From Eremophila alpestris peregrina (lineage: Eukaryota; Chordata; Aves; Passeriformes; Alaudidae), in the NCBI GenBank assembly GCA_009792885.1, contig WMCF01000026.1, positions 2,961,882 to 3,025,881 of the forward strand: a DNA stretch of 64,000 nt, written 5' to 3'. The first letter of the stretch is position 1. Each line of letters opens with the position of its first letter. Below the pieces are notes generated by a model. The model was not told the DNA's origin and did not search any database. It saw only the letters and a program-made list of their open reading frames with translations. The position numbers and the translations under genes are program-made. Shown here in pieces: positions 1 to 13,217 of this stretch.

Positions 1-3000
1 AAAAGTCATTAACAGTATAAAAGTTCCAAATGCATTGGTTTGTACCACCAGAAATAAAGTACTCATGAGAGAGTGTTCTGCATAGGGAAAAAGAACAGTG
101 GCAACACAAAATTATTTTGAGCTGCAAGAGTAAAACAAATTTCAGTAATTTCCAAATAATTCCCTCATTGTTTATCACCTTGTTAACTGAAAAGGATTTC
201 AAATAGGATAACAAAATAAACTATTCTAAATTGGTGAGGGTATTTTAGCACTTACTAAAACTATAACTCAAAGCATAGCCTGATTTGAAATATATAACCT
301 GGTTTGCTTCTTAACAGTGCCAAGACTCCATGAAGAGAGAAAGGTGAATCTGATGTGATTTCCCTTTGAAAAAACATTTCAAGGGGTACAGATTCCACAG
401 CCATCCTTGTGTCACACAGTAATTTTCTCTACATGATATTAAGAGATAATAGACAACTCTTCTTTTACAGGGACATAAAAATAGTGGAAAGATAACAAGG
501 GCCAGGTATGCTGGAACTGATACAATGAATCCTGAACTGTATTGTTGTTGTCACAAGCCCCTGGGATGCATTTTCACTTTTGATTTATAGCTCCTTTCTT
601 TGAGAGCCACTTCTCTTAGATTAGTCCTTAAAAGCAGGAGAAGATTTTGGGTGTGTCTATTTTTCTTTGTGTGCTATTTTCTAAACTTCAATATATCCTA
701 CAGAGTAAGCTGACATTCCAGGAGCTAAATCAAAATGTTCTTGTGGACTTCACCTGATTAACCACAAAATCTCTTTATTTTCTCTCTGGTAATAACATCA
801 GCCCAAAGAATCATGTGGTTTAAATAAGGAGGTAATGTTGCAACAATATTTCATGCACACATTTCTGTCTTGGAAGTAGAAATGTGAATCTAGATTAGAC
901 ATTTAATATTAAGACTAAACATTTTTAACTTTACAACCAGGTTGAAAAAAATCAAATGAAAAAATGTTTTGCTGAAATAAACCCAGAAAAAGCAGAAAAT
1001 ATGCTGAGGGTCTTGGCAACCATACTAAGTGTCTTTTTGTAAGATTCATGGAAGCAGCAGTAGGAAACCAAATTTCAAGAGAGGAAAAACAAATAAAGCA
1101 ATTTTTTTTATGTATGTGGAAATTCTTGTAGGAATAAGCATTGACAGCTGGTTAAAGACAAAAAAATTGGAATGTCTATACAGATACATGCAAATATCTC
1201 TTATGAAAACAGATATTTAGAAGCAGTTGAAAACCATAAAAACATAGTTTTCAAACTTGACACCAAGCTAAAAAATTTGCTCATTCTCCCTGGGTTCCTC
1301 TTCTGTGGCTCCAGAGAAGCCAGTTCCAAAGAGGTCACTGGTTGAAACACAGCAAAAGTTGTTAGAATACACATTCTCTTGGAAAATCTTATTTTCCACT
1401 ACTATAAAACTTTGATCAACATTGCTTAATCTTGTAATGTTTACTAGCAGTGAAAGAAATCCCTTAACTTTTATTAAACATTCCTTATCCATCTCCTAGA
1501 TGCTGTACCACACAAACATATCGCTAAAAAAATTTGCATCCCTCATATTCAATATAAAAAGGATTCTGTTAAAACAATTTCCTGTGTTCAGGCTAGCACA
1601 CAAATGCTGCTGAAGCTCATGTCACATGAGGCTTTTAACAGCCTTGTCTGTAAAGGCTGATGGTACTCTGGTCTGGAATTGATCCCTGAGATCAACCAGA
1701 TCCCTGAGAAAGGACAGCCTCCAACAGTCAGAGAAGTTCCAATCCCCTGAACCCCAAATAGTCATTGCAGAGGTTACACAACACCATCTTACGACACCAG
1801 GGTTTGGAGAAAAAGGCAAATAGCTCATTTTGAAGCATATGCAGCACTTTCACCCTCAGCATTTTCAGTGTATACCTACTGCAGTGAATACACATGTTCT
1901 AGTTCCTTTTTTAAAAGGAGGTATCTTGCTTTTTAAAAAGGTGTTATATGCTCATCCCAGCCTGGATAATCAGTCACTGCTGTGGAAGGATGGGAAGGGC
2001 TGATGATATTAATTCTTTATTTCTAAACAGAATCATTTCCCATTACCTGTGGAAATGGCTTAAGGCTGTCATGAATCAGAAGTTACTCCTTTTACAGATT
2101 GTAGTTCCCAGTAATAATCTTTAGAAAGGTTCAGCTTTGCAACTGAGGACAAGTTTAAACTTGACAAATACATGTATCCATAATAGACCATAAGATTTTT
2201 AAATTATAACTTGACAATAATAGAATTGTAGTAGATAAAAATGTGCATAACTTAAAAGAAAAAAATATATTATTTTATATTTTAAAATCCTCACCTACCA
2301 AGACGATTTTCGATCAAAGAAGATGAGATTAAATCAGATTCATAACAATAAAAGTGTTTCTGTAACTTCTGGTTCAAAATTATGAATTTACAACTGTAAA
2401 TAACATTACAAGTTTGGAGCCTGGATGGAATGATTACAGTTATCTAAAAGCACACAAGCTCATCTTTAAGAAATGCAGCACTTATGGATATTTCATTTCT
2501 GAACCAAGAAGTCATTCCTTGTGAGTGAAGAATGTGAACATAATGAAGAAAAAAATCAATAGCAAAATTATTTCAAATAACTAAGTAAGTAGCTTATATT
2601 TTTAGAAGTGTAATTCACATTGAAGGTTTTAACTGAAGAGCAGAAGGTCAGGAGTTTTACTGTGGTTACTTATAGTATGTTGCTGGAAAGTCACTGACAC
2701 CGATTATACTGGAGCAAAGAAGAAGATATCTTTATCTGTAGTTCTTACTATAATCCATACTATTTCTTCTCAAAAGGCTTAGTTATTAAAATATATATAT
2801 TTATTTAAAGAAATACTAGAAATCTGGTACCATTGCAGAATGTTTTACTGTGTTTAAGAGAGTGCCAGCGTTTACTTTATAAACCTTTGAATGCAAAGGT
2901 TTATCTCTGAGCCATAAAAATCAGTCCATTGTAAAACTTCACTTATTGACTCTCACTGTAGGAGTATGTTCCCCCACCCCTCTCTCTCTCCTTTGCTAAA

Positions 3001-6000
3001 TAGCCAGATTTTCTTTCTGTGCTGAAGTTACAGATATATATTTTTAGAAATACTCTTTTATGAGTGATTTTCTTCCAGTTACTTTACCTTCACTGTTACA
3101 AAACAAGGCATTTAAGATATAAGGTAACATTTAATAAATGTAAGATGATCTCTCAGCTTTCAAAGACATAGGTTGTTAATAACTGAATAAGTCTAACACA
3201 TTTAATCCCCAGTCCTAAGCTTCTGTTTTAGCTCACCTGATTGATTAATGAGTAAAAAGTCCCTTAGTTGTTCCTCTTTATTGTTGCTACAAGCCCCTGC
3301 AGCATCCTCTGTATCAGTCTGTAAAACTAGTCCTCTGGTAAAACAAGGATGTGTTAATCATAGAGTCAAAGTACACATCAGCTGGCTGAAATACAAGAAA
3401 GCTTACAAAACAACTTCTTAATTTTTTGAAATATTTTCCTAATTACAGAGAGGAGTAAAGCAACAAAGGAACCCAATTTCACAGCTAAAATTTTCCTGCA
3501 CTAATATCAATAGACATTTTTCTTTTAGCAAGCCAACAACCAAAAGAGGCTGGTTCTGTTCTGAGCCATCTGCTTCATTGTATTTAAAATTACACATAAT
3601 GATTATACAAATTTGAGCATTTAACACTTCTGGCTACTCTGAGAGAAAAAATGCCATTTCATGGCACAACTTTTCATTTATAGTTTGGCTTATGCACTGA
3701 CAAGGGAGAAAACAGTTGCCCTACAGCAGTTGTTTAGGTCCCCAGCCATAAAGTGAAGTCAAGATTTTGGAGAGTTATATACAAGACTTTCAGGATTTCT
3801 TCAGCCTACACTAAATTACCAATAACATCAAATTAAAGTAGCCACAAATGAGATATTTTTATCTTCTTTGCCAGGGAAATGACTCAGGGCCAGTGCTCAA
3901 GTCAATAAGACAAAATAATTTCATGGTTACCATCATTAGGAACTAAGTGTATGCAAGAATGTGACTTTCAAATATTTATTTCTATAGAGAAATCATTGTT
4001 TTGAAATATAGCCAACTCCAAAGGTCTGAAAACACTAGGCCTTATAAATGAGTCTTCTTTGTCTTAGTTTTCTAGATTTTTGTTTTTCTTTGTTACCTTT
4101 TAATCAACCTTCACTCTAAATATCACCAAAAGTAACAAGTCAAAATAGCTCAATAGAGGACATGGTCAAAAGAAGTGTACTCTAGTGCATTGGCAGGAAT
4201 AATGCAAGTAAAATAATTTCTAGCCATTTTATTCTTCATTTTCAATTAAGGCAACCCTAGAAGCACAGCAAATTAAACTCCTTTTTTTTTTTATTAAATT
4301 GAAATGTCTCTGTGAACATCTTTGATTTAAACTTTAATTAGTTAGGGCCCTAATATTTATTTGGATCTCACCAATCCTACTCTGACTTTTAACTCCATTA
4401 TGAGTTTGATGAGGTGCTACTGCAAATTATTAAATTTACTGTTAATAAATCTAATCAATCAGAGCACAAGGGGTTTCACTGTATGGATATACAGGTGGTT
4501 AGTAACTAATTAAGTCACCGGTTTAACACATTTTGCTGGTGAGTCAAAAGAAGGCAGAAGGTACTTAGGGTCCTAAGAAAAACCTGGTAAGACACACAGG
4601 TTATGGCCAGATTCTTGCTGAGAATTTGAGGAAGGTTGTTTGCAAGAGTTGATGCAGTGAACTGGTGCTTGAGAAAGCATCTTTCCATGCACACATGCTA
4701 CATAATGCTCCCACATTTTTCACATTTGCATGATTACATTTAAATTTCCTGTTAAAGATTTCATTGTCTTTGTATGACTAGTTTATTTTCAAGTGAGGAT
4801 TTTTTTTCTGCTGCAAGGAGGTTGCAGAGTAGCAAAAGTTATTTTTGTTAGGATTTTGAGACACAATGCACTTCATTTATTGATTAGGAATCAGATTAAA
4901 AATGTTGAATTAGGGGCTTTTTCCTGATGATATGAGGCAAAAGAGCTACATATATGAGCTTTTCTCAGAAAATACGTATTTTATGAGAAAATAGAGTGTT
5001 TCAGATATTATATGCATTACAAAATACTACTACATTATAGTAGTGAAACTACAATATTGTGTGACAAAAGGGAAGATAATGACTAGAGAATATATATCCA
5101 GTGCCCATTTTAAAGTGCTTAAGCACTGTTTTGGAAAAACAACATGATCTTTATCCTGATATGCTGCACGGTATGAATGTGCAAAGGAGTTACAAACCTT
5201 CTCTGGATAAGCAGCTGAGGGGATCCCTTAATGGCAGATTGATGGCAGAGATGTCACTACAACATCCACTTTGTGGCAATGAAATTTTTGTGAAGACTTG
5301 ATGGCAGAGACATGCCAGAGTGCCACTTCACTCTAGCTGACTTCCAGCCTGTGTAATGATACTTGGGATACACACAGAGACTGACAATATTTTGATGGTA
5401 TCAAGATAAGGGTAACTGAAGGTTGGCATGAAACCTTTGCCCCTACTGCATAAAGTCAAATTGTTTTGAAGTTGTTTCTGAATTACTTTTGACTTTGCAA
5501 TAGAAGCACAGTGGAACTGAGTCAAAATTCTAGGCTCTTCTCATAACTCTTACTAAAATAGCATTACTTAAACTTGTGCTTAAAACATCTTGTTAAAAGT
5601 ATCCACTACATATAGGGAAGATTTATAATAGTGATGAAAATGTAATCTAAATGCAGGAACAAAGAGGACACTAAACTACCTAGAATAATCTAGAGATTGT
5701 TTTATTTTTGTAATTGCTAATGTATCACAGCATTCAACTCTCTCAGTGATGTTACTATTTCATAACTCATAGAAGCAAGGAGTAACTTAAAATTGTTGCT
5801 TAGAAAAATGAATTATATTTCTCTCTCAATGATCTTGTCAGTGTTTTAACAATTGGTAATCTCCTACTGCATGTTTTAACATTGAATACACAATTATTAT
5901 GTACAAGAAGTGTGAATTCATTGGCTTTATGAAAATGATAGTTATTACGCATGAGTTTCTCCCTCTCCGTCAGGACTGAAATGAAAGTGAGACACTGCAT

Positions 6001-6900
6001 CTCTAAAGGCTTCTCTTTAGCAATTTTCCTAAGTAAATACAGTAACAAAATGTTTGTTGAATAGGCACTAATGTATACTGAATTATATCTTACCTTATTT
6101 GAAGAAAATCTTAGCAAAATTTCCGCGAAAGGATGACCCAGCTCCTGAATTCTGAGTGTTGGTCTAGAAGACCTTTATGTAGTGATGAATTTGCTGAGTG
6201 TATTTGGTTTTATTTGCCTGTGACTGTAGACTTGTTGACAATAGAAGATTTCATATTGTTCTTATGGGTAATATTTTTTTTTTAATCGAAGTAGCATGTT
6301 GCTCACAGTTGTGTCAGTTTGGAAAGTTTCTGACTGGAAAGTTTCCAAAGTTGAATGTTTTCTGAGAGGAATACAGAGACATCTGAATATGAAACATTTC
6401 TGCTGCTTCCAAACATATTTTGACATGAATCTTTCATGAAAATAATTCATTATTCCCATCATTGAGCAAAAAATAAATGTGAGCCATCACAAAAAATTAC
6501 AGTCCCCTTTTCCAGTGAATGGCCTTGTGATGACTGAGCATGTAGTTAAAAATAAAACTGCTTTGAACAGTTGTCAATAAAATCACTGCTGGTATCAGGA
6601 AATAAAGTTTCATATAACATGACAGTTTATATTTTAAAAAGCAATATTCTCCAATTCCAGTTAAAATAAGTTACTGTTTTCTGAGGAAACTTGTATTACT
6701 TGCATGAATCAAATCTGGCTTCAAACTTTCAAAACTTCTTTTGCATATTATTTCATTTCCCTTTTGTTCAGCTATTGTAGAACAGGAATTGATTTGATGA
6801 AGTGATATGAATCTTGAAAGCCAGAACTGGTACCTCTCAGAGATGGTATCAGAGAAAAAGTCATTTAGCTGTGTTTTTGGAACTCTCTGGATGACTTAAG
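1..6900. other. AT-rich non-coding stretch, no gene seen
   Basis: I see no gene, RNA gene or clear transposon here. Reading frames are all below about 105 codons, lie on both strands and have no recognisable domain. Small-scale structure only: a short direct repeat built on TTTTTAAAAAGG at 1908-1950, a homopolymer T run at 4282-4292, a degenerate repeat of TTGATGGCAGAGA at 5239 and 5299 (60 bases apart), and two copies of TGGAAAGTTT at 6314-6345. The sequence is compatible with intergenic DNA or a long intron. Confidence 0.75.
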
Positions 6901-6955
6901 GAAAGAGGAGAAACAGAATATTTCTGACTGCCCAGTTAACAATTTTAATCAGGTG

Positions 6956-7160
6956 TACTAACCTTTTTCTCTTATGAGCAGTGTCTTCTGGCTATGTAAC
7001 TGAGCAGCCTGGACAAGAGAGGCAGGAACACTTTTCTAGCAGACTTGAGAGCCTCTGCCAGGCCCCTGCCACATTCAAGCAAGCACCAGCCATATATCCT
7101 AGCTCACATCCTCCTGTGTCAGGACAGGAACACCTGCAAGAGTTTGATGAGTATACTCCA
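6956..7160 (+). other. candidate exon with strong splice-acceptor context (unproven)
   Basis: At 6956-6962 there is a TACTAAC, which matches the ideal branch-point sequence. A pyrimidine-rich run and an AG at 6980-6981 follow it. The sequence after the AG is visibly richer in G and C than its surroundings and stays open in one frame to a stop at 7245-7247 (about 88 codons from 6981). A possible donor of GTAAAG type begins at 7161, which would make an internal exon of about 179 bases at 6982-7160. The encoded peptide is rich in Gln, Glu, Ser and Pro and resembles no family I know. No partner exon could be identified. It could be an exon of a protein gene or lncRNA, or coincidence, since branch, tract and AG combinations arise often by chance in 64 kb. 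Confidence 0.2.
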
Positions 7161-7249
7161 GTAAAGTTTGCAGTCCTGATAAACAGTGAATGTGGATTTC
7201 TAGGTCATCCTCAGTTGTCCAGAAATCTATACAAAACCTTTTCTTAGTT

Positions 7250-10200
7250 TCATTTTTTTCTGAAGCTTTTGCCTTACTCCTAATGTAACAGCATCACAAA
7301 TATTAATTGCTTACCTATGTAGGCATTTAGAAATTCATTAGTCACCACAATACAACCACATTCAATATTGCAGTGGAAGAGAGCAAGGACAAAATCTCAG
7401 CCCAAAAGCAAGTAAGACAACCAGATAAACTGGACATCCATCACCACCATTAAGATCAACAGTGAATTTCCTTTTTTCTTTTTACACCACCACTGCACCG
7501 TGTTCCTTTCAGTTCCACTACCATGTAATTTAAAAGCTATTGTTTACACATCTGTCTCTGGTAGCATCAAGGAATGGCTAAGCAGCCTCTTCCACACAAA
7601 TATCTTCAGTACTGTGGGCACTTCTGCACCTCAAGAAAAACATCATGGAGCTAAGGAGGTATGGAGAAGGACTTCACATGGACAGATGAGAAAGACTGGT
7701 ATTGTTTGATGCAAGGAGAAGCATGATGGGGTATGCTTGAATGTCTGTAAAATCACAAGGGTGAATGCACTCAGAACTATTTTTTTAATAAGCCCAAAGA
7801 GAAAAAGCTAGCTCTTAGTGAATTTATCATATCAGTTAAAAGCTTTTAAAAGAAAATATTTTTGTACAGTAGCAAGTGAACTTCTTATATTTGTTGCCCC
7901 GGGACTCTCTCAGAAGCAGCAGATTAAAAAAAATCTCAGACAAATCCAAAGACAAGAGGGCCATAAACAGGTACTAAACTGAATAAGCAAAAAGGCACCT
8001 TCTTAATATCTTTAATCTAATAATTGTGGATTTATAATTTTTCGAATATCAAGAACTTACAAGTTCTTTCTATTCTGTTCTTACAATTTGTTAATACACT
8101 TTCCACAAGTTGGTTGGATAAAGCCCTGAGTAACCTGCTCTCACAGCTGATAGTGCTTTGGGTAGAAATTGCAAGAGGATGTCTCCTGAGGTACTTACAG
8201 TCTGAAATATCCCATGATCCTAACTTATGAGTTCAATTATTTAAAAATTCAGGAAAAATAAAATCGTTATTGTTCTAATGCAAGTATTCTCCTCAGCAGA
8301 AAAGCTCCATCAGAGGGAAAAGCACAACTGTATTGAAAGGCAAAAAATTAAAATTCTGCTACAAAGTTTAGCACATATTAAAGTTAATGGGGCATATTTT
8401 AAAAGTTCATTTATTGTCACTGTAATAGTTAAAATGGGTAGAGGATAAGTTTTAACTTGGTGGGATTTCAGGAGCCTAGCTGGAGGGCAAATCTTAGCTC
8501 ACGGAAATATTCCCTTTTTCATTTGGAAGGAAAAGCAGTTGAGCTTTCTTGCTTAACAATAACCTCATTAATAAAACTCCACAGTGAGAAACTTGCTTGT
8601 GCACTGATCCGAGGGTAATGTAAATGGGGAAACCAGGCTGTCCATGAAATGAAACACTTTCACATCTTGTAGAAACAGGATTCATAAAAGCCTATCACTG
8701 TTTCCCAGAGAAGGGACTTTCTGCTTTGCCTCTTACCTGCTTCTTTTTCTCTGTGTTCATCATTATATTACACAAATATAATGTAAAGTTAAAATAGATA
8801 AATAATCTATGTTTCTGCTTCTTATTCTAGATTTTTCTTGCCTGGGGGCTTCCTGAGTTCACATTAGGAATTCACAAAATCTCAAAGTGGTTCTTGGAAA
8901 ACCCATAGCTGCTTCCCCTTCTTTTCAAGCCCATTTCTTGCATCCTCACACATGGATTGGGGTGTTGCTATTGCCACATTCAGTTTGGAAAATGGCATCC
9001 CACACCCACCTTACAGCAAAAGACAAAAAATGGCATGCATATTTATCAGCATAAATATGGTTTTACTGAATTTAGTATCTGCCAATAGTCATACCACTGC
9101 AAAGGACTTGGTAATACAATTCAGTTTGTGTCTTGTGAGGAATGAAGGGGAAAAGATTTGATTTTCCCCTTCCCTGCTTGAGTCTTTGTAAAAAGCAAGA
9201 ATTCATCCTAATGCTGTGCAGCAGACCACAGTAAACTCCACAGCCCTAAGAAACTTCACATTATTCAGCTACTTTCTAAAAAGTTCAGATATGAGTCGGG
9301 TTCAAAGCAATACTGGGTGATAGAGAGAAAACCAACAGATTCTATCACATCCAGAATATAATATCCCAAATTATCCTCAGTTTTTGAATACCAGCATCTG
9401 TCCTGGCCATGTCAATTGTTCACTCTAAGAGGCTCATGACTGAAACATTTATATCAACCATTTTATTTCCCCTGGGAGTGAGTCACAAGCTGGTGATGAA
9501 AACTGGTGTCTTTCCACTGATTTTAATGGAGCTATTCCAGCTGGCACCATCTAAAAATTTCATGCCTTGTCTCAGATCCCACACTTAATATGACTTAATT
9601 CATTATGAAAGCAAAACCTTGTGGGAAGAAGCCATGCCTCTCTGCTCCACTGTCTCATTACTAACACTCACAGAAGATTAGATTTTAGAATTCATTATAA
9701 CCTCAGTACTTAAAAAAGAAAAAATGTTAAAACAGTCATACAAAAAACAAAAAGAAAATGTATTTTCTAACGTCACTTATAACATAAAACATTAAAGAGG
9801 AGTGAAGAAATAACTTGAACCTGTATAAGAGCCCAAAATTTACACTTCATTTTTAGGTAATCTCCAAGTTTGTAGGATAATTCTTAAATGGTAGAGAAAC
9901 TTGGACATTTTTTGGACATTTGGACAATTTCCCATCATGTTTTTTTCTAATTATGACTGTTCATGTAGAATTCATTATTATGGAAAGCCCTTACATCTGA
10001 GAGAGATCTTAGATCCAAATCTAAGAGAGATTTAAATTCCACAGCACTGAAATAACTAATTTTTCTTGTTTGTTCATCTTAATGAGGCATATACCTCTGA
10101 CTTAGTTTCCTAAAATTCAACTTAAGCAGTATAGGGAGAAAGAGGAGTCTGAAAACCCACAAAAATCACAGAGCATATCTGGAAGCCAGCTCCATATAAT

Positions 10201-10840
10201 GTTTGTAAAGCCAGTGTATTAGACAGTGGGAAAGGTACTCTGCAGCCTAGAATGCAGGCTGCAGTGAGGGATAACTTTTGGTCTATATTCTAACTACTTG
10301 AAGTAAAATCAACGAACAGGTTTGGAGACTGCATTCCTGTCTAAGGCCACAGCCTCTAAATACAGCAAACACCCATTTCTAAGGATGTTCACATTCACTC
10401 CAAATCCTTTCTTTCCCTATAACTTCTCTTGACCCCTTCCTCTTTTCCCTCTTCCCCTTCCACACACACTTAGGAACTCAGAGTACAAAGCACTGTTCCT
10501 ATGAGGCTACTTCCTCCAAGTTAATCACAAGTACATCTGATACACAGATTGTGTGAAACCCTTCAGTGTCCCACCCACAAGATGTCAAACACCCCTCAAT
10601 GCACAAATTCTGCCTCAGCATCTGACCAGAGAATGGAGCCTTTAATATAAAAGATCAAAAGCCTTTAAAATGAAAGCACACCAGGGGAGGAAGGCTGAAG
10701 TGATGAAGAATACTGCCTCTGTTTAGAAATTCTGCAACAGAAGGTAACAAACTGATGAAAAGCCCCTGATGTTCCCTTAAACAAGATATTATATTAGACT
10801 ACCGACTAAAAAATTCTGAAAAAGGGGAAAACTTCCTTCC
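7250..10840. other. AT-rich non-coding stretch, no gene seen
   Basis: No gene or clear repeat is recognised. Reading frames are short and lack domains. Minor structure: three closely spaced copies of TTGGACA at 9900-9926, and a small inverted repeat around 10008-10027 in which TCTTAGAT is followed by ATCTAAGA. A pyrimidine-rich patch with a short CACACAC run lies at about 10425-10471. Nothing here suggests a promoter or CpG island. Confidence 0.7.
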
Positions 10841-10843
10841 CTC

Positions 10844-10945
10844 AAATCATAGAATGGGTTGTGTTGTAAGTGACCATGAATATCCTCTAGTAGTAAACCC
10901 CTTACCATGAGAGGACTGGAGACTGTCACACCAACCTGCTGCATG
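10844..10945 (-). mobile_element. degraded CR1 LINE 3' end fragment
   Basis: Read on the + strand, this begins with AATCATAGAATGGGTTGTG and continues through eroded matches to the reverse complement of the avian CR1 3' region: the TCTAGT and AACCCC blocks, CCATGAGAGGAC for the usual CCATGGGCAGGG, then the remains of the segment that normally reads CACC...CCAACCTG. The element's sense strand is therefore minus and only its 3'-terminal part is left. There are many substitutions and small indels, so the copy looks old. The boundary near 10945 is approximate because similarity fades gradually. CR1 mobilises by target-primed reverse transcription using ORF2 endonuclease and reverse transcriptase; none of that coding region is present. 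Confidence 0.6.
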
Positions 10946-12789
10946 CCTCTAAAAAGGCTAAAAGTGACTGCAGTGAGAGGCTTTCCTGGCATCTGTCCTT
11001 GCCAGCTCCCAGTGTAGCTCCACTTTTCCAGAGGAAAGCAGCACAAGCCCTTACCCATGCCAATACTTCTCCCCAAACCAAATCACTTATCACAGAAGAG
11101 GATATTCTTTCTAACTGAGCCAGAAGGCAGCAGTAATTGAATTCAACAGTGATATGAAGGAGAATAAAAAGAGTTGATCATATCTCCTTTCAATCTCTGT
11201 GTGGTACTCGTATACAGGGTTGGTGCCTTCCAAACTAATTGACAATGAAGAGAGAGAAAAGGAGGAAATAAAAAACATCAATTGTTCAATGTGCCATCAC
11301 AGTCAAGAAATTACCACATATCCATCTAAAATGTCATCTCCTTCAGAATATTGTGTGAAGCTTTGATCACAGGGTTTCAAAAAAAGTGTCAAACTGGCAG
11401 AGGTTCAGAAAAGGAAGCTCAAATCTCTGAAAAAAAAATTCATAGAAATTAACAAAGGGATGGAAAAACACGCGTTAAGGTTGGAATCATTTTACTTTAA
11501 AAGGTGATACAAAAATGTTACTATTTGTTTCTAATATAAGCACATCAGAATAAAAACACACTGATGGTCTGGAAATGGTTGGGAGCTTCTCATCTCCATT
11601 TCTTGTAATAAAGAGGCATGAAGGAATTCAATTAAAGGATGCTAAATTAATCATAAATACCTTTTATTCCTCATAGCAGAATAGAATTCACTGTTCCTTG
11701 AAGCTACTGAGGCCAAAATCTTAGAGATTCAAAAATAACATATCTCTTATCAACAACCAGAATTCTTACAAGTGTCAATAAACTTTGTTTTGGAATATGT
11801 AAAAAACTGCAGGAGTAAGGCTAAGAGATTTCTATCCAGCAGGAGTTTAAGACCTCAAGAAATGGAAAGAAAAAGAAAAAAAAATTTCTAAATTAAACAA
11901 CCAAGAAATTATCTTTTTTTTTCTGTTGCTACAGATACTGTAAATAATATCCTTCCTTAGGTCAGGATAAAAATACTGGGCAAGTTAGACCTCTGGTCAA
12001 CTCACTCCAGTATCACAACTCCAAACAAAGGAGATTAAATTTATCTAGAATAGATAAGTAACATTACATTTCTCAACAAAAATAGATCAATAGCAACAGT
12101 ACCTCTCAAGCAACCCTCCCATGAAAATATACAGGTAATAAACTATATGTTCTCTTCCTTACATGATGTTTCATTTTTTTAGTAAGCAATACTTTTTATG
12201 TTATTTCATTCTAGCTCCCTCAGGTACAATTGTTTTGGGATTATTTCTTTATTCTGTATTTGAGTTCACCTGTGCATCATATGCTTTATCTTGGTTCTGT
12301 TTTTATCCAAACTTTATCCTAAAAAAGCAGCTTGGTGTATGATTAGTAAATTATAATTCATGGTGCATACTTTATAGTACATACTCATGTATACCCTGCA
12401 GATATTAGGCTTTTCACTGTTTTATTGGCAGCATAATTATTGAATAAAAAACAAAGAAATTTCTTTCAGTAAGTTAAGGAAACATTTATGACCTCACTTT
12501 CAAAAGTTATATCCCAATAAATATGAAGAATAGAAGAATAAATTATCATGAATTCCATAGTCATTGGCTGATATGCCTGTGATAAACAAGGTTAAGCAGA
12601 CAGCTGAAAACACTGGTTTTGTACTCTTCAAAATTGTGTGCTTTTATACATGGATTCATTTTAATTAAATGTAAATTTAAAGTCTTATATTTTCATTTGC
12701 CACTACATAACTAAAGTATTTTTCACATCTACATTATAACCCTTTATTTCCTTTTCCATTAAATCATTCATTCTATATCTGGGTCTAGT
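10946..12789. other. AT-rich non-coding stretch between two CR1 fragments
   Basis: No gene is recognised. The stretch carries A-rich and T-rich short runs (for example about 11870-11885 and 11912-11922) and nothing that looks like a splice-bounded exon or a transposon terminus. Confidence 0.7.
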
Positions 12790-13217
12790 GGAGGACAGCA
12801 AGGATGACTGAGGGACAGGAGCATCTCTCTTATCAGGAAGGGCTGAGGGAGCTGGGCCTGTTCAGCCTTGACAACTGAGTGGACCTCATCAATGTGTGTC
12901 AGTGTCTGCAGGGAGGGTGACAGAAGGACAGAGCCAGCCTCTGCTCAGTGGTGCCAAGCAATAGGACAGGAGGCAATGTGCAGAGCCTGATGCACAGGAA
13001 GTTCCACCTGAACATGAGGAAGAACTTCTTTACTGTGCAGGTGGGTGAGCACTGGAACAGATTGCCCAGAGAGGGTGTGGAGTCTCCCTCACTGGAGATA
13101 CTCGAGAAATGTCTGGATGCAATCCTGTGCTTGTGCTCTGGGATGACCCTGCTTGAGCAGGGAGGCTGGACTTGATGTGACCTACTGTGGTCCCTTCCAA
13201 CCTTCCCATTCTGTGAA
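12790..13217 (+). mobile_element. CR1 LINE, 5'-truncated 3' fragment
   Basis: This is the clearest plus-strand retrotransposon copy. It opens with a block resembling the CR1 segment that reads GAGCACCTCTCCTATGAGG and GGCTGAGAGAGCTGGG. It continues through the AAGTTCCACCTGAACATGAG and GAACTTCTTTACTGTG blocks, then the GGTGAGCACTGGAACAG, GCCCAGAGAGG and GTGGAGTCTCC blocks. It ends in GGTCCCTTCCAACCTTCCC and the terminal CATTCTGTGAAT. About 430 bases remain of an element several kilobases long, the usual 5' truncation of CR1. A 75-codon frame at 12948-13175 is a passive by-product of this 3' region, not a gene. The copy is diverged but well enough kept to assign to a subfamily. Confidence 0.93.
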
